64,000 nt of DNA from Allium sativum (Eukaryota; Streptophyta; Magnoliopsida; Asparagales; Amaryllidaceae), in contig CM060915.1 of NCBI GenBank assembly GCA_030737875.1, forward strand, positions 628,124,786 to 628,188,785, written 5' to 3'. The notes beneath the pieces were generated by a model, which was given only the letters and a program-made list of their open reading frames with translations, had not been told where the DNA came from and made no database searches. The stretch's first letter is position 1; the number at the start of each line of letters is the position of its first letter. Positions 45,758 to 57,230 of the stretch are shown here, piece after piece. The position numbers and the translations under genes are program-made.

Positions 45758-45844
45758 CACGAGGTTAGACTGAGTTGTGGTGTAATTCTTCCCGTAACCA
45801 CCCGGCATATCCAGTGACCGCAACAATATGTCTAATGTGAGAGG
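45758..45844 (+). repeat. Covarying hairpin, TRG-3 5' LTR, unit 2
   Basis: Outer TTAGAC/GTCTAA; middle GTTGTGGT/ACCGCAAC with one wobble pair. The apical part is partly decayed here but intact in the 3' LTR copy (51964-52049). Confidence 0.82.
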
Positions 45845-45866
45845 CTAGTGCATTGAATGCTTGAAC

Positions 45867-45951
45867 CCGAGGTTGGAATGGGTTTGCGGTGTAATTCTGC
45901 CCGGAACCGCTCGGCATATCCAGTGACCGCAAATAAGTCCAATGTGAGAGG
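45867..45951 (+). repeat. Covarying hairpin, TRG-3 5' LTR, unit 3
   Basis: Outer TTGGA/TCCAA; middle TTTGCGGT/ACCGCAAA. Both arms changed together relative to unit 1, keeping the pairs. Confidence 0.87.
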
Positions 45952-46030
45952 TTGATGCATTAGTAAATAATAAATGCTAATAAAACCTGTTAAGTAGGGT
46001 AAGGTTAAGTTAACGCGACTGGACTAATGA

Positions 46031-46735
46031 CACTTAACCAATATAACACATTAATTAGACAAGTGGGTGGGTTAAGTAAACCTGAACTTGATCGCTTGAG
46101 AACACTTAACCATTTTAACATGTTAATTAGACAAGTGGATGCAGTTGAGTAGATTAATAACACTTAACCAATATAACATGACAAGTGGGTGGGTTAAGTT
46201 AACTTGAATTGATTGATGACACTTAACCGATATGACATGATACACTGGTGTGTTAAGTTAACACAAGGGAGAACACTTAACCAATATAACATGACGCATG
46301 GCAGAGTTAAGTCAACTTGAACATATAGATAATACTTAACCAACTTAACATGATACGTGGGCGGGTTAAATCATGAACCGCTTGAATATACTTAACCAAT
46401 TTGACACGATGATTTGGTAGGATTAAGTCATGAACTGCTTGAATATACTTAACCAATTTGACACGATGATTTGGTAGGGTTAAGTCATGAACCGTTTGAA
46501 TATACTTAACCAATTTGACACGATGATTTGGTAGGGTTAAGTCATGAACCGCTTGAATATACTTAACCAACTTGACACATGATTCGTAGGGCTAAGTCAT
46601 GAACTTGAACGACAACACTTAGCCAATTTGACATGACACGTAGGCGGGTTAAGTCACGAACTTGAATGACAACACTTAACCAACTTGACATGCTAGACTG
46701 ATAAGGGTTAAGTCACGAATTTAAATGACAACACT
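46031..46735 (+). repeat. Tandem array of CTTAACC...GGTTAAG units (TRG-3 5' LTR)
   Basis: About 12 units of 50-65 bp, each with CTTAACC and, 25-30 nt later, its complement GGTTAAG. The cleanest part has a 57-bp unit containing CACGATGATTTGGTAG, three times here and twice in the 3' LTR. Minus-strand open frames over it are repeat artefacts. Confidence 0.88.
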
Positions 46736-47928
46736 TACGTTGTTGGACGGATATCCTAGTTACGCGGTCCATTTCAGCAGTAACCCACATAGATGTATCA
46801 AGATACCCTGGAACTAGGCAGGGTGGGGCACGATTACTGGGCTGATTGTAAGCGACCGGAACGACGGCTGAGTTGGTGCACCAGTGTAGATTCAGGCGGA
46901 CTATGGTCGTGAACGTAGTCCGGAGTTGAAAAAGCAGGCATTGGGCATCAGTAGGTTTACACTGTGCGTGCTTGATTGGTGTCGGGAGTTGGCACCCTAG
47001 GGCTTGATACACCCTATGGTGGACTCAACACAGGTAACTACATTCGTGATAGGGCCGTATGACACAGACACATGAATGAGCTAGGACTTGTAGGGAGCCG
47101 ATCGATTAATAGATCATTTCGTGGGACCAAGTAATGGGTCATTTCATGACATTGGGTGAGGGAACATTTTGTTGTCAACACATGACATGGGTTGGGATAC
47201 TAGTACGGGTGATGCAAAGCAAATAGATATCATAGAAATATTTTAATGGTGAAGCAGAGAAATCTTGCGATGCGTGATAGAGATTTTGCGAAAATATACT
47301 TAGTTTATCTTGAATGGGAACCTTGCGATGTTATACTTGACAAAAATCATATGATGTTATTCTTAGTTATCTTGCCTGTTGCTTACCTTGTCATCATGCT
47401 TATGTTTACTTTCAGTTTATTCATGCCATGTTATCTTTACATGTTTATCTACTGAAAGTAACTGAACTTGCTTAGTCTTTATGACTGTTCCGTTTTGTTT
47501 CGCCTCTTTTTCTTCCGTTCCCCCCCCGGTTCGTAGGGTGGGAATACAGCTTAGTTCGGATCTTACCAAGCTTCTAGACTCTTTCGTGTATGGCTTGGAT
47601 CTCTCTCTTTTGGCTATGGCTGCCTTGTTGCTTTCAATTAGGGAATTATGCTACTATTGTTATTTAAGTTATTTATGCTTCTTTGTTTTTGAACAAGACA
47701 AATATTTTGGCTATGAAATTGGGTATTGGAATTTGATGGGTTTATGTTGTAAACAATTATGTTAACACTTGGATTTTCCGCTGCTATTTAATAAATGATT
47801 TGAGGTTGCTTTTCAGCTGTTTCATATATGTCTGTCTTGTAATATTTCTGTTCCAGTACCCATAATACTCCATAGAAGTTAACGCATTCCCTTTGTGAGT
47901 GACTTTAACGGACGTGGGGTGTTACATT

Positions 47929-47940
47929 TGGTATCAGAGC
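47929..47940 (+). promoter_or_regulatory. TRG-3 primer-binding site, tRNA-iMet type
   Basis: TGGTATCAGAGC two bases after the 5' LTR end. Confidence 0.93.
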
Positions 47941-48199
47941 AGAAGGTTACCAGACTGGGCAAAAGCTTTTTAAAAAAAAACCTTCTGAAATTATTTTCAA
48001 AACGTTTACAAAGAAGCATTTTTCTAAGAAAAGTTTTGTTTTACGAAAGGCATATTCCCTAAAGCCATATGCACTGTCTTTTGATTCTCTCCTTGAGTCT
48101 CTTCTCTCTTTCTTTTTCACCATAGTTTGTAGGCATACGACACATGTAGAAGGGCAAAGACGTGTCGAACCTCCATCAATAGCCGTAATAGTTCCATCT

Positions 48200-49310
48200 G
48201 CGACTAATCTTATTTCAGGCTTTGTAGTGTTTCCATGCGAGGGAGGTAGCTTTCGAGAAACCGGCCAACAAACTATACAAGCATAGTAAGAGTGAGAATG
48301 AGGTAGTTTGGGCTAAGGAACACAATCCAAAGGATGAGAAGAAAGAGTATCGTTAGTATGGTAAACAGGGACATGTAGTTAAGTGCTATAGGACAAGGAC
48401 AATGGCAAAAGACAAGATCGTCGAGAGGGCAATTGTATGCTCTCACTACTAGCATACCTAAGAGAGGTGGTAACGTTTCTGTTAAAAGTTTAGCTTTTCT
48501 TTTCAATCATATCGTGGGAACTTTGTTTTTGTACATCGCATCCTTTTAATTCTGCTTCGATAGTTGAGTTTCTTCACCTTAGTACTAGCGTGGTAGAGGA
48601 TCCCATTTTTATCTCAAATCCTGTTAGGGAATCGGCTCATTTATTCATGACTTGTTTGGATTTGAGAATGTCTATGCTAAGTGTTGAGTTTAGAAAAAAA
48701 TGCTTATGTTTTTGGGCTATGGGTTGATTCTAGGGATGGAGTGGTTATCCAGAAATGGTCCATTCTCGAGTATGAAAAGAGGGTGGTTAGAGTCTTGACT
48801 TGCCTCGGTAATGCCCTCGAAGTCTAGTGTAACCCTTAGGGTTCTGCCATACTTAGTTACCTAGAATCTCTTGATACATGATCCGCTCGAATTGTGTTTG
48901 CCACTAAGGCAGATGGTTCATTTCGCTTATGCATGAGTTATAGAAAATCACCTTAGTAAGTACAATTGGCAACATGGTTGACATCTGTTTATTTTCAAAA
49001 GATAGTTCTTCTGCATGGAATACCTTATAGTAAGTAAACGAGATCCAGGATTCACTGGTGAATTTTGGAGAGCTTGCATGAAACCATGAGTACGTAGTTA
49101 TGTTTGAGCCGAGTATACTAGAAGGAGAATAAGTGAAAGTGGAACGAGAGGCAACATGAAATGAGTTCCAACTCATATTTTGGAAACAAGAATTAAGAAG
49201 CTACGAAATTGTGAAGTTAAAGACGGTCAAAGCACAATGTAGTTAAGCTCAAGGAAATGCGACTTAGAAGATTGAAGACTAGATACGCGCATCATATATC
49301 TATTTAAGAG
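48200..49310 (+). pseudogene. TRG-3 degenerate gag-pol remnants
   Basis: No long frame survives, but fragments translate to retroelement motifs. Near 48345-48400 there is a zinc-knuckle remnant (YGKQGHVVKCYR), with a first Cys position changed to Arg and a stop inside. Near 48590-48760 there is a protease-like stretch (ISNP, then LGMEWLSRNG). Near 48897-48950 there is an RT fragment (FATKADGSFRLCMSYRK, matching the DGS.RLC.DYR motif). A second protease-like piece (NPISVANPIG) near 49385 suggests rearrangement. Stops and frameshifts are everywhere. TRG-3 thus descends from an element with pol, which TRG-1 has lost entirely. Confidence 0.72.
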
Positions 49311-50245
49311 TATATCCTTGATCCCTCTTTTCCTATAGAACTTACTAGCATGCTATCTTTTATGTATATCCTCTCGGTCCTATTCTCAATCCTATTTCTG
49401 TTGCAAACCCCATAGGGAGTATGACTCTTCTATTAGTAATACATGTTGGGGCTTGAGGGTGTTCGTTGGGTTAATTAAACTTTTTGGGTTTTATAGGATA
49501 TGGGTTAGTTTTAGGAAGGGATTTCTTGTAACCTAAAAGGAGTCCATCATGCTTCGTTTCCTAGAAACATATATATTGGTTGGGTTGAGTAATTCTTTGG
49601 GTGTCAGTCTGATGTTGATTTTGTTCTTCGGGGCTGGTGCTTAGGGAGTTCTTCTCCTAATCAGTATATATATGTGACGTAGATTTCCAGTTTTGACATT
49701 GCCTAATGGGCACAAAGTTTTTACTTGCTTCTATCATTCGACTATATCTTTAGGTAGAAACAATTGGGTGTAAACATGTGTTTGAGACATGTTATGATTG
49801 ATGGTTGCAAGTGGTTGCTAGTGGCTCGTGGATGCATATACACACACATTAGACACTAGATCAACTCAGTCACCTTTCATATTGCATATGCATGAGTGTT
49901 TATACTTGTTTATAGATGAGATTGAATGTGTTATCACGTGGATGTTGCATATGGATGGATGTTTGTGCAAACATATAGTGTTTATGTGAATAGGACTATT
50001 TGCATACATGTTGGACTCATGGCATTAAACATATTTTGCATTAAGAAGATCAATCAGGCCTGATCATTTGCATTAGATAAGGAACATATACACACACTTT
50101 CTGCATATGCTCATATAGCATTAGAAATCTTTTAAGGACAATGATTGCTTATGGATGATGTTTTGAGTAGATGGATGATGGATGGTAGGACACATTCTTC
50201 TTAACTTAGAGATTTCGGGGACGAAATCCTTTAAGGAGGGGAGAA
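49311..50245 (+). other. TRG-3 interior tail and polypurine tract
   Basis: Non-coding. It has a diverged cross-family block (49605-49640), the CATTGCCTAATGGG and GGTTGCAAGTGGTTGC segments shared with TRG-1, then GATTTCGGGGACGAAATCC and the tract TTTAAGGAGGGGAGAA (50230-50245). Confidence 0.75.
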
Positions 50246-50523
50246 TGTAATACCCTGTATTTTAATAACATATTAAAATCATAAATCAAGGCAGAAATTA
50301 ATTTTAAAATAAGAGTCAGGGAAATTCTGCATGAAATCGATCCGAGTTTTCGAAAAACGGAGTCCGTATGAGGGAGATATGTTTCTCCGAAGCTTCATAA
50401 GATTTTATAATCAAAAACAGCTCAGAAATTCGAATTCAAAACCCAGAAGCGGGCTGGGCGGGAAAATTGCCGCCCAGAGCCCAGGTGGACTACGGGGTCG
50501 ACCTAGGAGTTGACCAGGCCAGA

Positions 50524-50549
50524 CCAGGTCGACCATATGGTCGACCTGG
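50524..50549. repeat. 26-bp perfect palindrome, LARD-A target site
   Basis: Left half CCAGGTCGACCAT; the right half is its exact reverse complement. The copy in the 5' LTR was split by LARD-A at its centre (duplication CATAT, 50534-50538 here). It is part of a GTCGAC-rich cluster also found in TRG-1 (about 3480-3560 and 9228-9305). Confidence 0.9.
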
Positions 50550-51839
50550 GGGTCGACCTCCCTGGTCGGGCTGGGTGGGTCTGTTCTGGGCCTATGACGA
50601 ATTTTAATGGTTCAGATCAGTTCTAGGTTTAATGCAAAGGCCTAAACTAGTTTTCGACTCCTATATAAACACCCTAAGACCTAACCTAATTCACAACAAA
50701 TCATTCTTACACTGCTGTGCTGCTGATTTACCTCTTGAACCATGGTCGCCGCCTCCAAATTAAAGCTTAAGTATTCAAACTCGATTCAAATCAAAGAACA
50801 GAGCCCCTACAATAACTCAAGAAGATAAAACAACGTCACTACAACATTCTACAACAATTTCAGTTCTTAATTCATTAGCCATGCTCTGTAAGTTCTAGTT
50901 GCTTTTAGATTTAAATATTTAATTATAATATGGCCATGGAATAAAGTGGAATTGGATTTAATTATGTTTATCGATTCAAACCTATTTCTGTTGCTTCTTG
51001 AATCTTGAGTTTTGAGACTTGTCTATCTTTTCTCACGTCAAGTTCATGATCTATTCAGCCTGTTGTAAATCAGTTTTCTTGATTCATGTTGATATTATTA
51101 TCAAGTTGTAATCTTCATGCCTGTGGTGATATTTTTCTCCCTGATCTTATTTTTATGCAAAATTCTATCTTCCCCTATTTATTTTCTTTTGATGAACCTT
51201 GGTCAATTTCGAACTTAGGCCTAAACCGCGATTTGCGTACGATTGAATACAGGGAAAAATTAGGATATTACCTATTTGGATATATGTGTTTGGTGGAATT
51301 GATGGCATAACATGAAATTGGAAATTTGGGTATTGTCAATATAATTGAAATTGCAAGTTTGGGCATTGGCATAAGTAATTTGGCATGAAGTGGGTATACA
51401 TGAATTGGCATGTAAATTAAATCACGAGTTTGGAACTTTGTAAATTAAATCAAAAGATTGGGCTTATGTTAATTAGGCATATGTAGAATGGGAATTTGAA
51501 CGTAAAAGTGATTGTAAACTTGATAATTGGCAAAAACATGTATTATGAACTTGGGCAACTGGCATGTATTGTAATAAAAAGATTACAGTTTGGGATAACT
51601 ACATCATGAATCATGATTTGGGTTTATTGGGTATGAAACTTGATACATTTAATTTTGGCTAGAACTTGATATGGGTAAAATGGCATAAACTTGGCATACA
51701 TGTAAATAGGCAAGAATTGGGTACATATATTATTGGGCATGTAATTTGGAACTTGGGCATATGTTTATTAATATGTAAAGTTGGGAATTTTGGCTTATAT
51801 GACACATATGTAATTAACAATCTAACGAATACCTTTGAC

Positions 51840-52156
51840 ACGAGGTTAACCTTAAGTTGTGGTGTAATTCTGCCCGGACCCGCCCAGCATATCCAGTGAC
51901 CACAACAATAGTAGTCTAATGTGAGAGGTCGTAGGCAAAGACTAGGTTGTGGTGATGCCTAACACGAGGTTAGACTGAGTTGTGGTGTAATTCTACCCGG
52001 AACCGCCCGGCATATCCAGTGACCGCAACAATATGTCTAATGTGAGAGGTTAGTGCATTGAATGCTTGAACCTGAGGTTGGAATGGGTTTGCGGTGTAAT
52101 TCTGCCAGGAACCGCCCGACATATCCAGTGACCGCAAATAAGTCCAATGTGAGAGG
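51840..52156 (+). repeat. Three covarying hairpin units, TRG-3 3' LTR
   Basis: Counterparts of 45635-45951. Unit 1 has lost part of its outer stem (GTTAACCTTAAG). Unit 2 keeps the consensus apical CCCGGAACCGCCCGGCA. Unit 3 has middle stem TTTGCGGT/ACCGCAAA. Confidence 0.85.
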
Positions 52157-52234
52157 TTGATGCATTAGTAAATAATAAATGCTAATGAAACCTATTAAGT
52201 CGGGTAAGTTTAAGTTAACGCGACTGGACTAATG

Positions 52235-52890
52235 ACACTTAACCAATATAACACATTGATTCGACAAGTGGGTGGGTTAAGTAAACCTGAACTTGATCGC
52301 TTGAGAACACTTAACCATTTTAACATGTTAATCAGACAAGTGGGTGCGGTTGAGTAGATTAATAACACTTAACAAACATAACATGACAAGTGGGTGGGTT
52401 AAGTTAACTTGAATTGATTGATGGCACTTAACCGATATGACTTGATACACTGGTGGGTTAAGTTAACACAAGGGAGAACACTTAACCAATATAACATGAC
52501 GCGTGGTAGGGTTAAGTAAACTTGAACATATAGATAATACTTAACCAACTTGACATGATACGTGGGCGGGTTAAGTCATGAACCGCTTGAATATACTTAA
52601 CCAATTGACACGATGATTTGGTAGGGTTAAGTCATGAACCGCTTGAATATACTTAACCAATTTGACACGATGATTTGGTAGGGTTAAGTCAAGAACTGCT
52701 TGAATATACTTAACCAACTTGACACATGATTCGTAGGGCTAAGTCATGAACTTGAACGACAACACTTAGCCAATTTGACATGACACGTAGGCGGGTTAAG
52801 TCATGAACTTGAATGACAACACTTAATCAACTTGACATGCTAGACTGATAAGGGTTAAGTCACGAATTTAAATAACAAAACTTAACCTGT
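52235..52890 (+). repeat. CTTAACC...GGTTAAG tandem array (TRG-3 3' LTR)
   Basis: Same array as 46031-46735, one 57-bp unit shorter. Confidence 0.87.
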
Positions 52891-54888
52891 TGGATGGAAA
52901 TCCTAGTTACGCGGTCCATTTTAGCAGTAACCCATATAGATGTATCAAGATACTCTGGAACTAGGCAGGGTGGGGCACGATTACTGTGCTGATTGTAAGC
53001 GACCAGAACGACGGCTGAGTTGGTGCGCCAGTGTAGGTTCAGGAGGACTATGGTCGTGCACGTAGTCCGGAGTTGAAAAAGCAGGCATTGGGCATCAGTA
53101 GGTTTACATTGTGCGTGCTTGATTCGTGTCGGGGGTTGGCACCCTAGGGCTTGATACACCCTATGGTGGACTCAGCACAGGTAACTACATTCGTGATATG
53201 GCCATATGACACAGACACATGAATGAGCTAGGACTTGTAGGGAGTCGATCGATTAATAGACCATTTCGTGGGACCAAGTAATGGGTCATTTCATGACATT
53301 GGGCAAGGGATCATTTTGTAGTCAACACATGACACGGGTTGGGATACTAGTACGGGTGGTGCAGAGCAAATAGATATCGTAGAAATATTTTAATGGTGAT
53401 GCAAAGAAATCTTGCGATGCGTGATAGAGATCTTGCGAAATTATACTTAGTTTATCTTGAATGGGAACCTTGCGATGTTATACTTGACAAAAATCAAATC
53501 ATGTTATTCTTAGTTATCTTGCCTATTGCTTACCTTGTCATCATGCTTATGTTTACTTTCAGTTAATTCATGCCATGTTATCTTTACATGTTTATCTACT
53601 GAAAGTAACTGAACTTACTCAGTCTTTATGACTGACCCGTTTTGTTTCACCTCTTTTTCTTCCATCCTCCCCCCCCTCCAGGTTCGCAGGGTGGGAGTAC
53701 AGCTTAGTTCGGATCCTACCAAGCTTCTAGACCCTTTCGTGTATGGCTTGGATCTCTCTCTCTTGGCTATGGCTGCCTTGTTGCTTTCAATTGGGGAATT
53801 ATGCTGCTATTGTTGTTTAAGTTATTTATGCTTCTTTGTTTTTGAACAAGACAGATGTTTTGGCTATGAAATTGGGTATTGGAAGTTGATGGGTTTATGT
53901 TGTAAACAATTATGTTAACACTTGGATTTTCCGCTGCTATTTAATAAATGGTTTGAGGTTGCTTTTCAGCTATTTCATATATGTCTGTCTTGTAATATTT
54001 TTGTTCCAATACCCATAATACTCCATAGAAGTTAAGGCATTCCCTTTGTGAGTGACTTTAACAGACGTGGGGTGTTACAACTTGTGTGTTTGTTTGATTA
54101 TATTGTGTATGATTGTTTGGTTTGAATTGGATTATCCGTTCGAATTTGATTGTTTGGGTGAAATGGAATTGACTAGAATTGGTATGTGTATGGCGTGGGC
54201 AATTAGTAGATTGGGGATAAGGCTAGACCTTACCCCGGACCTAGTATCATGCCGTTATGCTGCCGAAATGTTCTAAAAAGTGTTAGAAAAATTTAGTTAA
54301 GTAAAAATATTATTTTTAGCTTATAATGACAACAAATAAAATAGTTATTGGATAGTTAAAAATAAGTTAGCACATCCATATACAAGTCATATGACTTGTT
54401 TATGCTCGCCTATTTTTATGATATCGATTGGGTCGATAATTTTACACATTGCCCAACTACACAAATAATATTAAGTGTTTATTGATTGAAACCCCGCACG
54501 GGTGTTGGGATGATATTTTACGTACACTAATCCCAATTGTTTAGTTGTATGTCAATCGATAGGTCGACAGACAGTTGTGTGGTGCACTATGGATGATGGT
54601 TGATTATTTATCATTGCTATTATATACATGTGTTGTATGGAATTCATATAAATAACATTACATGGTAATTGATTGGGTCTCATTCCAATTTAGAAAATAA
54701 ATCATATTCATGTGTTGAATAAACAAAATAGTCATGTGTTGATAATACTCGTGTGTTGAAACCATTCATGTGTTGAAAATATTCATGTATTGAGTAAAAT
54801 CTTTAAACAATAAAATTTACATCTTTATCATATATAAAATTAGAAACTAACTGGAAACTAGTTAAGATGAGTGGTTTCCTGGGTATTG

Positions 54889-54921
54889 ATCTGATGTTGG
54901 TTTCGGCCTTCGGGGTTAATA
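54889..54921 (+). repeat. Cross-family conserved block, LARD-D copy
   Basis: ATCTGATGTTGGTTTCGGCC then TTCGGGGTTAATA, followed by CTCAGGGAATTGTTCTCTTG. Confidence 0.8.
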
Positions 54922-57225
54922 CTCAGGGAATTGTTCTCTTGCTAAATTACGGTTAGAGGTTGATTAAGAATTAAACAATAAAAATCATAATTTTATAAAA
55001 TATATTAAATAAAAAAATTAGTCATGTGTTGACGATACTCATGTGTTGAGAATATTCATGTGTTGAAAGAAATATATATTCATGTGTTGAAGAAAATATT
55101 CATTTGTTGAATAGAATAACGAAGTTATTGAAATATATAAAGCCGTGTTGATTAGATATGCGCCATTTTGACGCGAACGATATTTGTATCGATTTTATTC
55201 ATTTTTTTATAATGAATAGCGAAAAGGAAGTGATTTCAAAATATAACGTTTTGAAAATATTATCATTTACATATTAATGATATGGAATATTCAATTTTGA
55301 TTTAAAATTGAATATGAAGTTGAAATCATTTTAAAACGAATTTAAACGATTTATAAAATACGTTTAGAATTTAAATCGATGAAATATATGTAATATATAT
55401 TAAATGGCCTGAATAGAATGCACCGTGCCGCGGCAGTTCGCGAATTTCGATCATTGATTTCGAATTGACGTTATGGGAGATCCGACCGTCGGATTCTCTT
55501 GAAACTGGAACCTTGGGTTCATATCGAAAAGAGCTTTCCAATGAATATTAGATATTTGAAATCTAATGGTTAGATTTGGAATTATGTGCAAATCAAATCT
55601 GAAAAGGGTCGTTGTAAGTGCAGTTTGACGACCGTAATTGGCAATCGACTGTACGGGCCTTAATAAAATTACTAAAAATATCAATAATTTGTGTAAAATC
55701 ATAATAAATGATTTAGAAAGAATTTGGGTGAAAAATCCCATATTTAAAAAGGATTAAAATATATTTTTATCGAAGTGAACTAGTTATGAACTAGAATTAT
55801 AATCCAATGTTTTTGAATAAATAAATTGGATTTGAAGTGGTTTTTAAAATAATCAGAATTTCCAATATACGAATTAGAATGGATTTGAATCGAAATTATC
55901 TTCGGAATATTTCGATGTTGGATTTCGTGATTATATAGATATGGTTGTGGAAATTAGAAAGATATATTTATATCATTATTTCCAATATGATATTTGTTGG
56001 TTTCATAATTTGATATTGAATATAAGCCGATATATTTTCTATTCAGAGCCTTGTATTTAATATCAAATGGGATTTTGGGTTCATCGTGAATGGTGTCTTA
56101 AATAACACTGTTCTTGGACCCAGTTTAGAAAAGAATAAATCTTTTAATTAAGATTTAGTGAAATTGTTGAATTAATTAGTATTTAATTGGAATTGAATTT
56201 AAATTGGTTTTTGGGTTTATTGTGAGCGGTATTTTGAATAACACCTGTTCTTTAACCCGATTAACAATGGAACAGGATTTTGGGTTTGTCGTGAACCGTG
56301 TTTTTAAATGACATTGGTTCTTTAACCCAGTTAAAGATAAGATTAACTATTGATTTGTAGAAAGATTAAAACTAAGTGGAGTTTTAATGAATCTTTAATT
56401 AGATTAAAGTGATCGAGAAGGGAGTATCACTAGTTTTGCTCCAAGTGATAGTTAAATCTTTAATTAGATTTGAACGTGAAATGGTAATTAATATTTACCG
56501 ATAACACCGTGGTGTTAGATGTAGAGTATTACCAGTATTGGTCCATGGGATGAATAGGTTGGGATTGTGAAATAAAATAAGTAATTACTCCGGTCTGGTT
56601 CGCTTATCTCGACTAGTTTGGAAAACCTTAACATGGTTTGAAATGATATCCAAAGGAAGATTAAGGAATAAATTTAGAAGAATTTATCTTTGATAAAATT
56701 AATGGGAACCTTTCCCTAAGAATGTGGATATCTGAAAAAAGAATATTCTGAATTGGAATGAGGTGTATGTTGCGTTTGTGTAACACTTCTTTATTATATA
56801 CGCGGGTTATTTGGAAAGGCCGGGTTTATACCCATTCTGAAGAACCGATTCTACGATAAGCCGAAGATGAAGATGGTGGTTGAAGACCAGAGGTCTTCAC
56901 AACGTTTGGATGATTATTGATGATCTTGATTTGGCTGTACACCCGAGAGGAGGGAATCAGTTGGTGATCGTCCAGACGTACTTGGAGACCGATGGATATG
57001 CGAGGAATAAGGTTCCTCCGATTTCGTTCAGACCCAGAACGAACTTGTAAATGCACTGTGTGTCTTACACTGGATTTTATTCTGTGTTGATTGATCTCTA
57101 TTTAATAAACATCTGTTTGGCAGCGGAGAATTTATTCCCTTGCTTAATGCTCTTCTCTGAGATGTACGAGCTTAGAGGTTATATATCGATAGAAATTAGT
57201 CGCATGGAGTGAATTGCCTGTGTGG

Positions 57226-57230
57226 CATGC
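57226..57230. repeat. Target-site duplication CATGC, left copy (LARD-C)
   Basis: CATGC before TGTAACAACCCG; recurs at 63553-63557. Removing LARD-C and one CATGC restores GTGGCATGCCTAAGTGG, as in LARD-B. Confidence 0.95.

Larger units (their letters stand above)
44324..47926 (+). repeat. TRG-3 5' LTR (lacking its first ~288 bp here)
   Basis: Aligns with 50534-54079. TATA box at 44456-44466, three hairpin units (45635-45951), the CTTAACC/GGTTAAG array (46031-46735), then a GC-richer stretch and the end ACGTGGGGTGTTACA. The donor-like GTAAGT of the 3' LTR (50888) is ATATGT here. No gene. Confidence 0.88.
44324..54079 (+). mobile_element. TRG-3, decayed relative of TRG-1 (plus strand)
   Basis: The 5' LTR is 44324-47926, with its first ~288 bp separated by LARD-A and off the window; the interior is 47927-50245 and the 3' LTR 50246-54079. 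Ends are TGTAATACCCTG and GGGGTGTTACA. The LTR 3' ends (GCATTCCCTTTGTGAGTGAC), the hairpin units and the interior tail are shared with TRG-1, so it is an older branch of the same family. The interior has only frameshifted gag-pol scraps. It is inserted in the LARD-D LTR; the right target duplication would be AACTT (54080-54084). Confidence 0.88.
50246..54079 (+). repeat. TRG-3 3' LTR (3.8 kb)
   Basis: Full-length LTR, TGTAATACCC to GTGTTACA. It shows the region missing from the 5' copy, including a 26-bp palindrome (50524-50549). TATA box at 50660-50670, donor-like GTAAGT at 50888, hairpin units at 51840-51928, 51964-52049 and 52071-52156, CTTAACC array at about 52235-52890. No gene. Confidence 0.9.
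54080..57230 (+). repeat. LARD-D LTR fragment, left part
   Basis: Begins mid-LTR (equivalent to about 31488 of LARD-B) where TRG-3 ends, and continues to the LARD-C insertion point. It is clearly more diverged from LARD-B than LARD-C is, consistent with being the oldest layer. It lacks the 27-bp array, carries the cross-family block at 54889-54921 and has TCATGTGTTGA repeats (54700-55100). No gene. Confidence 0.87.
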
